From an uncultured Erysipelotrichaceae bacterium (lineage in GTDB: Bacteria; Bacillota_I; Bacilli_A; Erysipelotrichales; Erysipelotrichaceae), in assembly GCA_902782505.1 (NCBI GenBank), contig CACZNO010000251.1:1-5137 (forward strand): a stretch of DNA of 5,137 bases. Direction: 5' to 3'. Of the stretch, positions 1-5,137 are shown piece by piece. Numbering within the stretch: position 1 is the first letter of the stretch; each line of letters opens with the position of its first letter. The notes below the pieces were generated by a model. That model was not told where the DNA came from. It did no database searches and saw only the letters and a list, made by a program, of their open reading frames with translations. A program made the translations under genes and the position numbers.

Positions 1-1105
1 ATTCACCCTCGGTGAGGCGGACATCTTACGAAAATCCATGTCCAAAAAGAAGGCCGAAGAACTGGAATCCATGCACGCTTCCTTTATCGCGGGTTCCGTC
101 AAAAACGGATATGACGAAAACCTTGCGGAGGAAGTGTTCCGGCTGATTGAAAAATTCGCGGAATACGGTTTCAACAAGTCCCATTCTGTCGTTTATGCCG
201 TGTTCGCGTACCAGATGGCTTATCTGAAACGGTATTATCCGGACGCGTTCTACCTTGGCGTTTTGGAACAGAATCTCGGAAACGCGGAAGTTACCGCCGG
301 CGCTATTGCGGAGCTCGGATCGTTCGGCATACGCATTTTGCGTCCGGACGTGATCGATTCCAACGCGTCGTATAAGCGGGAAGGGAAAGATTTGCGGCTG
401 CCGCTTCGTGCAGTGAAGGGAATTCCTTCCGTATTGGCTCGAAACATCGAAGAAGAACGCGAGGAAAACGGTCCGTATCCGGATATATTTGACGCGGTGA
501 ACCGGATCGCGGAATGCGGTGCGGATGACACAAGGATCCGCAATCTGATCGATGCGGGAGCGTTTGACCGGTTTGGGTACAACCGTGAGACTCTTAGAAA
601 CGGTCTTGACTCGATTTTGTCGTACGGGCGCTTGAATCAGAATCAAGTAAACGGTAAAATGCGTTATACACCGGGATTGGTACCCAAGCACAAAATCACC
701 GCGTATTACGCGGACAAGAAGAAAGATCTGGAAAAGGAACAGGAAGTCCTGGGATTCTATCTCCACGGACATCCGATCGCCATGATCCGTAAGGAGAATT
801 TCCCCAAGGCGATTTCCCTGGCCGATGCGATCCGGCAAAAAGGCAATGTGTGTGTCGTCATTGAAGTGAAAAAAGTACGTGAACACACGACAAAAAACCA
901 GGAAAAGATGGCCTTTGTCACAGGATATGACGAAACGACGGAATACGATTTCGCAATCATGCCGGAATACTATGCGAAAACGAAAGAATTATGGAAAACG
1001 AAAAACGTGCTTTATATCGAAGGAGTCATCGGTTCGAGAGATTCCTGTCTGGTAAAGAACGTGATAAAATATGAACCAAATAACGGAAGCGGGGTTGTAT
1101 CATGA
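1..1105 (+). CDS. dnaE: DNA polymerase III alpha subunit, DnaE type (C-terminal part; 5' end outside window)
   Basis: Replicative DNA polymerase (family C) that adds dNTPs to the growing strand; cytoplasmic, part of the replisome. The frame is open from base 2 to the TGA at 1103-1105, giving about 367 visible residues, roughly the last third of a typical DnaE. ATG 38 is internal: the reading frame before it (FTLGEADILRKS) already matches the family. Visible in order: the FNKSHS-VVYAVFAYQMAYLK-YYP block of the fingers region (bases ~173-240), the AVKGIPS helix-hairpin-helix-like segment (~410-435), an LIDAGAFDRFG block (~545-575), the EQEVLGFYLHGHPI motif (~736-780), and an OB-fold-like C-terminus (~840-1070). 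The PHP domain and polymerase catalytic aspartates would lie upstream and cannot be judged. Its stop overlaps the next gene start (ATGA, 1102-1105), suggesting translational coupling to a two-component system. Family is secure from the motifs; the DnaE subtype is less sure. Confidence 0.95.
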   Translation, partial: FTLGEADILRKSMSKKKAEELESMHASFIAGSVKNGYDENLAEEVFRLIEKFAEYGFNKSHSVVYAVFAYQMAYLKRYYPDAFYLGVLEQNLGNAEVTAGAIAELGSFGIRILRPDVIDSNASYKREGKDLRLPLRAVKGIPSVLARNIEEEREENGPYPDIFDAVNRIAECGADDTRIRNLIDAGAFDRFGYNRETLRNGLDSILSYGRLNQNQVNGKMRYTPGLVPKHKITAYYADKKKDLEKEQEVLGFYLHGHPIAMIRKENFPKAISLADAIRQKGNVCVVIEVKKVREHTTKNQEKMAFVTGYDETTEYDFAIMPEYYAKTKELWKTKNVLYIEGVIGSRDSCLVKNVIKYEPNNGSGVVS

Positions 1106-1767
1106 TAAAAATCCTTATCGCGGATGACGAAGAAAAAATCCGCACGGTCGTACGGGAATACGGCAGAATCAACGGCTATGAAGTATATGAAGCCGGCGAC
1201 GGCGAAGAAGCGATCCGCATGACGGAGGAAGAACGCTTTGATTTGGTGATTCTGGATATCATGATGCCGAATCTGGACGGCTTTACCGCTTGCCGTCAAA
1301 TCAAGGCGAAAAGGGATGTTCCGGTAATCATGTTAAGTGCCAGAACGGAAGAATACGACAAGCTTCTGGGGTTTGAACTCGGAATCGACGACTATGTGAC
1401 CAAACCGTTTTCGCCGAAGGAACTGATGGCCCGCATCAAAGTCATTCTGGAACGCAACAAAGTGCACACCGGCAGCGTGATCCGGTTTGAAGGCCTGGAG
1501 GTCAACGAAGAAGCACACGTGGTCAAAGTGGACGGAAGGGAAGTACGTCTTACGAACAAGGAATATGAACTTCTCGTATTCTTCCTGAAAAACCGCAACG
1601 TTGCGTTGACGCGTGAACGGATTTTGAACGAGGTTTGGGGATACAAATTCTACGGGGACGAACGCACGGTCGACACGCATGTGAAAATGCTGCGTCAAAG
1701 CATCGATCCTTACGGAGAAAAGATCATTACGGTACGGGGCGTAGGATACAAACTGCATGAAGGCTAG
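1102..1767 (+). CDS. OmpR/PhoB-family response regulator transcription factor
   Basis: Cytoplasmic DNA-binding regulator of a two-component system, 221 aa, the usual length. Receiver domain at residues 1-~117: acidic pocket D8/D9, phospho-acceptor D52 in LVILDIMMPNLDGF, switch residue S79 in VIMLSA, Y98, and the conserved K101 in TKPFSPKELMARI. Winged-helix output domain at ~125-219, with LTNKEYELL, the recognition-helix area around RTVDTHVKMLRQ, and the closing VRGVGYKL hairpin. All key residues are present, so it should be phosphorylatable and bind direct-repeat DNA. ATG 1102 gives the canonical N-terminus MIKILIADDEEKIR; GGAAGCGGGG (1085-1094) is a fair ribosome site 7 nt upstream. It overlaps the dnaE stop by 4 nt and the kinase gene by 11 nt, so the kinase is its evident partner. 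Target genes cannot be told from sequence. I recognise no specific ortholog, so I give no symbol. Confidence 0.95.
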   Translation: MIKILIADDEEKIRTVVREYGRINGYEVYEAGDGEEAIRMTEEERFDLVILDIMMPNLDGFTACRQIKAKRDVPVIMLSARTEEYDKLLGFELGIDDYVTKPFSPKELMARIKVILERNKVHTGSVIRFEGLEVNEEAHVVKVDGREVRLTNKEYELLVFFLKNRNVALTRERILNEVWGYKFYGDERTVDTHVKMLRQSIDPYGEKIITVRGVGYKLHEG

Positions 1768-3172
1768 GAATGTCACACGGGGGATCCGGGTCAAGACATG
1801 GTTGTATTTTGCCTTGTTCTCGGTGCTGATTCTCTTGCTGCTGGTTGCTTTCCAGCAGGTCTTTTTTGAGCCTTATTACCGCTCGACAAAGATTCATGAC
1901 ATACGCTACATCGTGGAGGATCTCGCCAAAAACATCAACGACATCGACGTTTTAAACCGCATTACTGTCAATAACGACGGCTGTTCGGTCATCATCAGCA
2001 CCGACGGAAGCACCCATGTGGATGACGCGATCGGCGTAAGCTGTCTGATTTACCGCGATAAAAAGGTCAGCACCGAATACCTGGATCAGCTGAAGGAAAA
2101 CGAAAAAGGGGAACTGGCTCTGATTGCGCAGTTTTCGGATAATTCGCAGGAAATGCTGATTTTCGGAAAGACGTTCTATGAAAACGACTTACCATTTTAT
2201 GTGCTTTTCAATACGCCGCTGCACCCGGTATCTTCTACGATCGCCATCATCCGTGAACAGTATATTTACATTGTCATCGTGGTACTGCTGCTGTCTTTGA
2301 TTATTTCCCTGTATTTTTCACGCAATATTTCCAAGCCGATCCTGAGCATGAAAAAAGAAGCCGAAAAACTCTCCAAAGGCAACTATGAGGACGTGCACTT
2401 TGACGACAACAGTTCCTATGCCGAACTGAATGAGTTATCCGATACCCTCAATTCCACATCCCAGGAACTTGCGAAAATCAACGAACTGCGTTCCGATTTG
2501 TTCGCGAATGTCTCTCACGACGTACGCACGCCTTTGACCATGATTCAGGCTTATGCGGAAATGATCCGCGATATTTACGCCGACGATCCGGAAAAACGCG
2601 AGGAAAGCATCGAAGTTATCCTGGAAGAAGTCGAATACATGAGCAAGCTTACCGACGACATGACGGAAATGACGAAAATGCAGTCCGGTCAGACCAAACT
2701 CAACATCACGGATTTCGATTTATGCGGTGTTATCGATTCCGTTGCGGACAAATTCAGCATGATTACCCGTGAAGAAGGCGTTACGATCGTACGTGACGTC
2801 GAACCGGAATTACTGGCGCACGCCGACAAATTCCGCATTACCGAAGTCATTTATAACTTTGTCGGAAACGCGCTGAAGTTCTACGGAAAAGATAAACAGA
2901 TCATCATCCGCGCATACCGCACCGGCAACGAAATGATCCGGGTCGAAGTTACCGATCACGGTCCCGGCATTGACGATGAACAGCTCGCTCATATCTGGGA
3001 AAGATATTATAAAACGGATAAGAAGTATCAAAGAGCTCACCGCGGTTCCGGATTAGGCTTAGCCATCTGTAAAGCCATCCTGGATCAGCACAACGCCGTA
3101 TACGGGGTGGAAACCAAATTGAAGGAAGGTTCCACGTTCTACTTTGAAATTCCCGCCACAAAGATCACATAA
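1757..3172 (+). CDS. Membrane HAMP-domain sensor histidine kinase (HisKA/HATPase_c)
   Basis: Sensor partner of the upstream regulator, 471 aa. Order: basic N-terminus; TM1 ~14-33; extracytoplasmic sensor of ~135 residues (~34-168) with Cys76 and Cys96; TM2 ~169-187; HAMP ~189-241 (P194); HisKA with the H box FANVSHDVRTPLTMI, phospho-His254; N box with N367 and N371 (YNFVGNALKF); G1 box DHGPGI (400-405); F box-like WERYYK (414-419); G2 box GSGLGL (430-435). All catalytic boxes are intact. D255 and T258, directly after the His, fit the D/E-x-x-T/N pattern seen in kinases that also dephosphorylate their regulator. ATG 1757 lies inside the end of the regulator gene (11-nt overlap) with a weak GTAGGA (1741-1746) about 10 nt upstream; coupled translation is likely. 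The next ATG, at 1770, is out of frame. The sensor region matches no domain I can name, so the stimulus is unknown. Confidence 0.95.
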   Translation: MKARNVTRGIRVKTWLYFALFSVLILLLLVAFQQVFFEPYYRSTKIHDIRYIVEDLAKNINDIDVLNRITVNNDGCSVIISTDGSTHVDDAIGVSCLIYRDKKVSTEYLDQLKENEKGELALIAQFSDNSQEMLIFGKTFYENDLPFYVLFNTPLHPVSSTIAIIREQYIYIVIVVLLLSLIISLYFSRNISKPILSMKKEAEKLSKGNYEDVHFDDNSSYAELNELSDTLNSTSQELAKINELRSDLFANVSHDVRTPLTMIQAYAEMIRDIYADDPEKREESIEVILEEVEYMSKLTDDMTEMTKMQSGQTKLNITDFDLCGVIDSVADKFSMITREEGVTIVRDVEPELLAHADKFRITEVIYNFVGNALKFYGKDKQIIIRAYRTGNEMIRVEVTDHGPGIDDEQLAHIWERYYKTDKKYQRAHRGSGLGLAICKAILDQHNAVYGVETKLKEGSTFYFEIPATKIT

Positions 3173-3173
3173 T
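3144..3173 (+). promoter_or_regulatory. Candidate sigma-A-type promoter inside the 3' end of the kinase gene
   Basis: TTGAAA (3144-3149) and CATAAT (3168-3173) each match 5 of 6 consensus bases and are 18 nt apart. Transcription would start near 3180, leaving a ~50-nt leader before the small ORF at 3230. No clear terminator lies between the kinase stop and that ORF, so read-through from the operon is equally possible. Seen by eye only; such matches also occur by chance. Confidence 0.35.
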
Positions 3174-3213
3174 CAGGGAATCCGCCTTTTTCGTGCGTAT
3201 TAAATAGTGACGA

Positions 3214-3221
3214 AAGGGGAG
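3214..3221 (+). promoter_or_regulatory. Strong ribosome binding site for the 38-aa ORF
   Basis: AAGGGGAG ends 8 nt before ATG 3230. It is the clearest Shine-Dalgarno sequence in the window and lies outside any longer gene. It is the main reason to accept the short ORF downstream as a real gene and to choose this start. Confidence 0.75.
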
Positions 3222-3229
3222 TAAGACAA

Positions 3230-3346
3230 ATGTGGATTATCTGGATCATGATTACGCCCTGGTTATTTTTAATCAGGCAGTACGTCAACGGCAAGTTCAA
3301 GAATCAATGGCACAACAATCACGCCGGCGGAGGCGGCCATTGGTAA
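3230..3346 (+). CDS. Small hypothetical membrane-type protein, 38 aa, Trp-rich with Gly/His tail
   Basis: I do not recognise a family. The 38-residue product has a hydrophobic N-terminus (residues 2-15, WIIWIMITPWLFLI), then a polar, positively charged middle (R16, K22, K24), then a tail with H28, H31, a GGGG run at 33-36 and a terminal H37-W38. Five of 38 residues are Trp and three are His. The hydrophobic stretch is short for a full membrane span, so it may span, insert partly or sit at the interface. No signal-peptidase site is evident. Support for coding: a strong Shine-Dalgarno sequence at good spacing, and a terminator starting 5 nt after the stop. It lies 57 nt after the sensor kinase gene, as would be expected of a small accessory of that kinase, but this is inference from position; the His/Gly tail could alternatively bind metal. 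Chance ORF is the main alternative. Confidence 0.65.
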   Translation: MWIIWIMITPWLFLIRQYVNGKFKNQWHNNHAGGGGHW

Positions 3347-3351
3347 AAGAA

Positions 3352-3380
3352 AAGGATCCCGAAAGGGGTCTTTATTATTT
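3352..3380 (+). terminator. Rho-independent terminator after the small ORF
   Basis: Inverted arms AAGGATCCC (3352-3360) and GGGGTCTTT (3365-3373) form a 9-bp stem (two G-T pairs) closed by a GAAA tetraloop, and lead into TTTATTATTT (3371-3380). It sits 5 nt after the small ORF stop and most likely ends the regulator-kinase-small protein transcript. The T tract is interrupted, so some read-through is possible. Confidence 0.75.
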
Positions 3381-3396
3381 GTGAACAATATCACAA
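3379..3396. promoter_or_regulatory. Perfect Crp/Fnr-family-type operator palindrome
   Basis: TTGTGA (3379-3384), a 6-nt centre ACAATA, and TCACAA (3391-3396) form a perfect 6+6 inverted repeat containing TGTGA-N6-TCACA. That is the published consensus core of E. coli CRP and of B. subtilis Fnr-type sites. It starts at the end of the preceding terminator T tract and has no gene directly behind it. The centre is about 40 bp before the start predicted from TATATT (3415-3420), close to the -41.5 of class II activated promoters. It could instead be a chance or purely structural palindrome. Confidence 0.45.
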
Positions 3397-3414
3397 GCAA
3401 GACGAAAGAAACGG

Positions 3415-3446
3415 TATATTGTCTGTTAGCAATCGTGAAATATGAT
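3415..3446 (+). promoter_or_regulatory. Candidate -10 elements downstream of the Crp/Fnr-like palindrome
   Basis: Two overlapping possibilities. (a) TATATT (3415-3420) lacks a -35 hexamer, but the palindrome lies where a class II activator would sit (centre near -40). (b) TATGAT (3441-3446) has TTGTCT (3419-3424, 4 of 6 to consensus) 16 nt upstream, which would put the palindrome near -65. Either would read rightward into sequence without a convincing protein gene. The A/T-rich context makes chance -10 matches common. Confidence 0.3.
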
Positions 3447-3736
3447 TAATTGAATGGCACAAGTTCCTGGGTGGAATGTTTTGAAATATCTGAATTATTA
3501 CTGCCAAGCTAAAAAGATATTCATCAGGCATAGTATTGATTAATAAAAAGTACGATGCGATAAGAACGATTGAGAAATCGAAAGATGAACAAGGACACGA
3601 TTTGATTTAGGGACAATGTATTTGAAAACCATTTTATAGATGCACTATAAGCAATCGAGAATTGAAATATCGAATAACCGGTCAACCGATCTATATAAGC
3701 AGAAAAACAAAGATGGATTCAATGAGAGCAATCGAG
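3428..3736 (+). repeat. Three short direct repeats AGCAATCG
   Basis: AGCAATCG occurs at 3428-3435, 3650-3657 and 3727-3734. The last two extend to AGCAATCGAG and are followed by similar A-rich text (GAATTGAAATAT versus GAATGAAAATAC). An inverted CGATTG is at 3567-3572. Spacings (222 and 77 nt) are irregular, so this is not a CRISPR or tandem array. The repeats may be protein or RNA contact sites, or relics of duplication. Confidence 0.3.
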
Positions 3737-3835
3737 GAATGAAAATACGGAGAATGAATCAACATCATGACGGAAAACGAATCCATACGATAAGGGAATA
3801 ACAGTGTGTAGTTTACCGATTTCCATAGAAAAAGG

Positions 3836-3910
3836 CTCCGGAGACCGTATATATACTATCAACTTCGCATAATGTATATTATGTAATATTTGCACGGGCT
3901 CGAACCGGTT
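3836..3910. repeat. Cluster of four short palindromes
   Basis: Within 75 bp lie CTCCGGAG (3836-3843), GTATATATAC (3847-3856), CATAAT-GTAT-ATTATG (3868-3883) and AACCGGTT (3903-3910). All are perfect except for the 4-nt centre of the third. None is followed by a T tract on either strand, so they are not ordinary terminators. The A/T-rich background makes the two AT palindromes less surprising. Confidence 0.35.
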
Positions 3911-3937
3911 GAAAAAACGGAGGAAGAAAGAATGCTT

Positions 3938-3964
3938 CCCTGCCGCAGGATTTCTATTTTTCTG
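3938..3964 (+). terminator. Weak terminator-like hairpin
   Basis: CCTG (3939-3942), a 3-nt loop and CAGG (3946-3949) form a 4-bp stem, followed by ATTTCTATTTTTCTG. Outer AGAAA (3925-3929) and TTTCT (3951-3955) could add pairs across an internal loop. It would be the natural 3' end for any rightward transcript in the gap, but the stem is short. Confidence 0.25.
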
Positions 3965-4033
3965 AAAAACAATCATCTGAGGTTATTTTTGATCGGTTTT
4001 CTTTATACAGACGCACAATGATAAATTTCCGCC

Positions 4034-4071
4034 AAAAAAGAAAAAACCGGCCGATTACCGGCAGGCGGAAA
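4034..4071 (-). terminator. Rho-independent terminator of the minus-strand hydrolase gene
   Basis: Read on the minus strand, CCTGCCG-GTAAT-CGGCCGG (4065 down to 4047) forms a 7-position stem with one mismatch, followed directly by TTTTTTCTTTTTT (4046 down to 4034). This is the strongest terminator in the window, about 95 nt after the hydrolase stop. An outer perfect 8-bp inverted repeat, TTTCCGCC (4026-4033) with GGCGGAAA (4064-4071), encloses stem and T tract. On the + strand no T run follows, so termination is one-directional. Confidence 0.85.
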
Positions 4072-4157
4072 AGTTTCCTGTTTATAGAAATCAGAATCAG
4101 ATAGGAAGTCGGGAGTGTTCATCCCCTCTTGTTTTGTCGAAAGTGTGATATCCCCTT
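4072..4157 (-). other. 3' untranslated spacer of the hydrolase gene
   Basis: These 86 bases separate the hydrolase stop from its terminator. I see no gene, hairpin of note or recognisable site here. Confidence 0.5.
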
Positions 4158-5137
4158 CTATTCCTTCGAAGGTTGTTCTGAGATTCCTTTACGGAAAAAC
4201 GACAAGAAGTCCCGCTTGGCGATTTCCTTCTTCATTTCCTCGGATAAAACATAGCTTCCGGATTTTGCCAGTTTGGAGACTGTTTCCCATAATTGCTTCT
4301 GGATCGGTGAATCAAGCGCCAGGATTGCGCGGAACAAGGCGTTATAAATGCGCAATGGATTCTTCTTAATATCTGAAACGCGGTTGGCTCCCGTGGCTTC
4401 AATGGCGTTGAAAACGTGTGTCACGAAGGTTTTCCGTTCTTTTTCCGTACAGCTTTCCAGCCAGCCGCGGATCGTATCGTCCAGCAATACACTGGAGGAA
4501 GAACGCTTTTCCGCTTCGATAAAGTGATTGCCCATGATACGCCAGTACAAAGGATTGTGCTGGTAAGCGCCGTAACTGTCGCTTTCAACGATGATGGGAT
4601 CGGTCAGGTTCGTCATCAATATGCCGATCATGGATTCTTCGGGAATGAAATGATGCATCTTCGGTATCATCGATTTATATTCATCGGAGGATATGATCGG
4701 CTTCAGGAATCCGGGTCCGTCGTTGGAATAAACGTCCAGAATTCTTTCTTTGACTTCTTCCTTGGCGAATACAGAGGCGTATACCGCAAGGTTTCCCCCT
4801 TTGGAATGACCGGTAACACGAATTTTGCCTTCAAATTTGGACGCGATTTCGTTCAGGTATTCTTTCGCTAAGATCTGGGACGGCGCATGGTTCATGTAAC
4901 TGAAATTAAAATCTTCCCTCCAGCCCGTGATGGTGGCGTCGGTGCCGCGGAAAGAAACGCAGATTGTGTCATCCGGTAACCGGAAAGTCATCGCGGAAAA
5001 CTGGATCGCCTTTACCGGATCGAGAATGTTGATGAAATGACTGACGGAAACGTCTTTGAAACGCGGAGCGGAAGATACGACCGCGAATAAAGGAACCGGA
5101 TCGTTGATACGCTTGGTGCGCTGATCCGCATAAGGAA
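4158..5137 (-). CDS. DUF2974 / Mbeg1-like alpha/beta hydrolase (lipase-like; N-terminus outside window)
   Basis: The minus-strand frame is open from the window edge to the TAG at 4160-4158, about 325 visible residues; the family usually runs somewhat longer, so part of the N-terminus is missing. The ATG at 4991 is internal: in-frame residues before it (FINILDPVKAIQFSA) continue the family pattern. Seen: QFSAMTFRLPDDTICVSFRGTD leading to GWREDFN, typical of lipase-3/DUF2974 proteins; the nucleophile elbow GHSKGGNLAVY with the likely catalytic Ser codon at 4805-4803; YSNDGPGF; and a QHNPLYW block whose His is the likely triad base. The acid residue is unclear. No signal peptide or membrane segment is visible. 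The reaction is unknown; ester or acyl hydrolysis is inferred from the fold and GxSxG motif only. It converges on the two-component operon, with a strong terminator downstream. Its promoter is outside the window. Confidence 0.88.
   Translation of the reverse strand, partial: PYADQRTKRINDPVPLFAVVSSAPRFKDVSVSHFINILDPVKAIQFSAMTFRLPDDTICVSFRGTDATITGWREDFNFSYMNHAPSQILAKEYLNEIASKFEGKIRVTGHSKGGNLAVYASVFAKEEVKERILDVYSNDGPGFLKPIISSDEYKSMIPKMHHFIPEESMIGILMTNLTDPIIVESDSYGAYQHNPLYWRIMGNHFIEAEKRSSSSVLLDDTIRGWLESCTEKERKTFVTHVFNAIEATGANRVSDIKKNPLRIYNALFRAILALDSPIQKQLWETVSKLAKSGSYVLSEEMKKEIAKRDFLSFFRKGISEQPSKE

Larger units (their letters stand above)
3397..4033. other. Long A/T-rich convergent gap without a convincing protein gene
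   Basis: Both strands have frequent stops. The + strand is clearly purine-rich between about 3540 and 3800, as in many transcribed RNAs. It holds three AGCAATCG copies, a palindrome cluster at 3836-3910 and a weak hairpin with T-rich tail at 3939-3964. I checked for tRNA, 6S, tmRNA, RNase P and SRP signatures and recognised none. An 85-codon minus-strand frame (3719-3976) has no ribosome site or recognisable motif. The stretch may be an uncharacterised RNA, a decayed gene or plain spacer. Confidence 0.6.

Noticed and set aside
26..886. 286-codon open frame on the minus strand across dnaE
   Set aside because: It is antisense to clear DnaE motifs, has no recognisable domain, and its composition follows from the codon bias of the + strand gene.
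1333..1794. 153-codon minus-strand frame over the response regulator
   Set aside because: Antisense shadow of a gene with complete receiver and winged-helix motifs; no domain seen.
3173..3229. Terminator between the kinase and the small ORF
   Set aside because: A CCTTTTTC run exists near 3185, but no stable stem precedes it.
3428..3740. CRISPR array suggested by recurring AGCAATCG
   Set aside because: Repeats are only 8-10 nt, irregularly spaced, and there are no cas genes in view.
3739..3801. 20-codon + strand ORF overlapping (ATGA) a 9-codon ORF from 3713
   Set aside because: The GAGGA lies directly against the ATG, too close for normal initiation, and both peptides are too short to judge.
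3895..3915. tRNA-like T-arm text (GGCTCGAACCGG)
   Set aside because: No matching acceptor, D or anticodon arms on either strand; the similarity is just a palindromic AACCGGTT.
3719..3976. 85-codon minus-strand frame in the gap
   Set aside because: No Shine-Dalgarno sequence, low-complexity basic/aromatic product and no recognisable motif; it spans the palindrome cluster.
4416..4871. 151-codon + strand frame within the hydrolase region
   Set aside because: Mirror of the conserved GHSKG-containing gene on the other strand; no ribosome site or family features.

Overview
The window looks like chromosomal DNA from a low- to mid-GC Gram-positive bacterium (Bacillota). A class such as Erysipelotrichia is possible, but that is an impression from protein style and was not tested. 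The pointers are a dnaE-type replicative polymerase with a C-terminal OB region, an OmpR-type regulator and HAMP kinase of Firmicutes style, purine-rich Shine-Dalgarno sequences, A/T-rich gaps between genes of more balanced composition, and a DUF2974/Mbeg1-like hydrolase.

Left half, + strand (1-3380): the 3' end of dnaE overlaps by 4 nt (ATGA) an OmpR/PhoB-type response regulator gene. That gene overlaps by 11 nt a membrane-bound HAMP/HisKA sensor kinase gene. Then, 57 nt further on, comes a 38-codon ORF with a strong Shine-Dalgarno sequence, encoding a Trp-rich membrane-type peptide with a Gly/His tail. A GAAA-tetraloop terminator closes the block. The overlaps suggest that the polymerase and the two-component system can be read from one transcript. 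The small protein may belong to the same operon, or have its own promoter inside the 3' end of the kinase gene.

Middle (3347-4157): an unusually long gap of about 810 bp between converging genes, A/T-rich and without a convincing protein gene. At its left edge is a perfect Crp/Fnr-family-type palindrome (TGTGA-N6-TCACA). It is followed at roughly class II spacing by -10-like sequences, then by purine-rich sequence holding three copies of AGCAATCG, a cluster of short palindromes and a weak hairpin/T-rich end. A regulated non-coding RNA or an eroded gene are both possible readings.

Right (4034-5137), - strand: the C-terminal ~325 residues of a DUF2974/Mbeg1-like alpha/beta hydrolase (GHSKG nucleophile elbow). 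Its start lies beyond the window, and it is followed by a strong terminator with a long T tract. The most unusual items are the small Trp/His/Gly protein behind the kinase, and the operator plus unexplained gap sequence.
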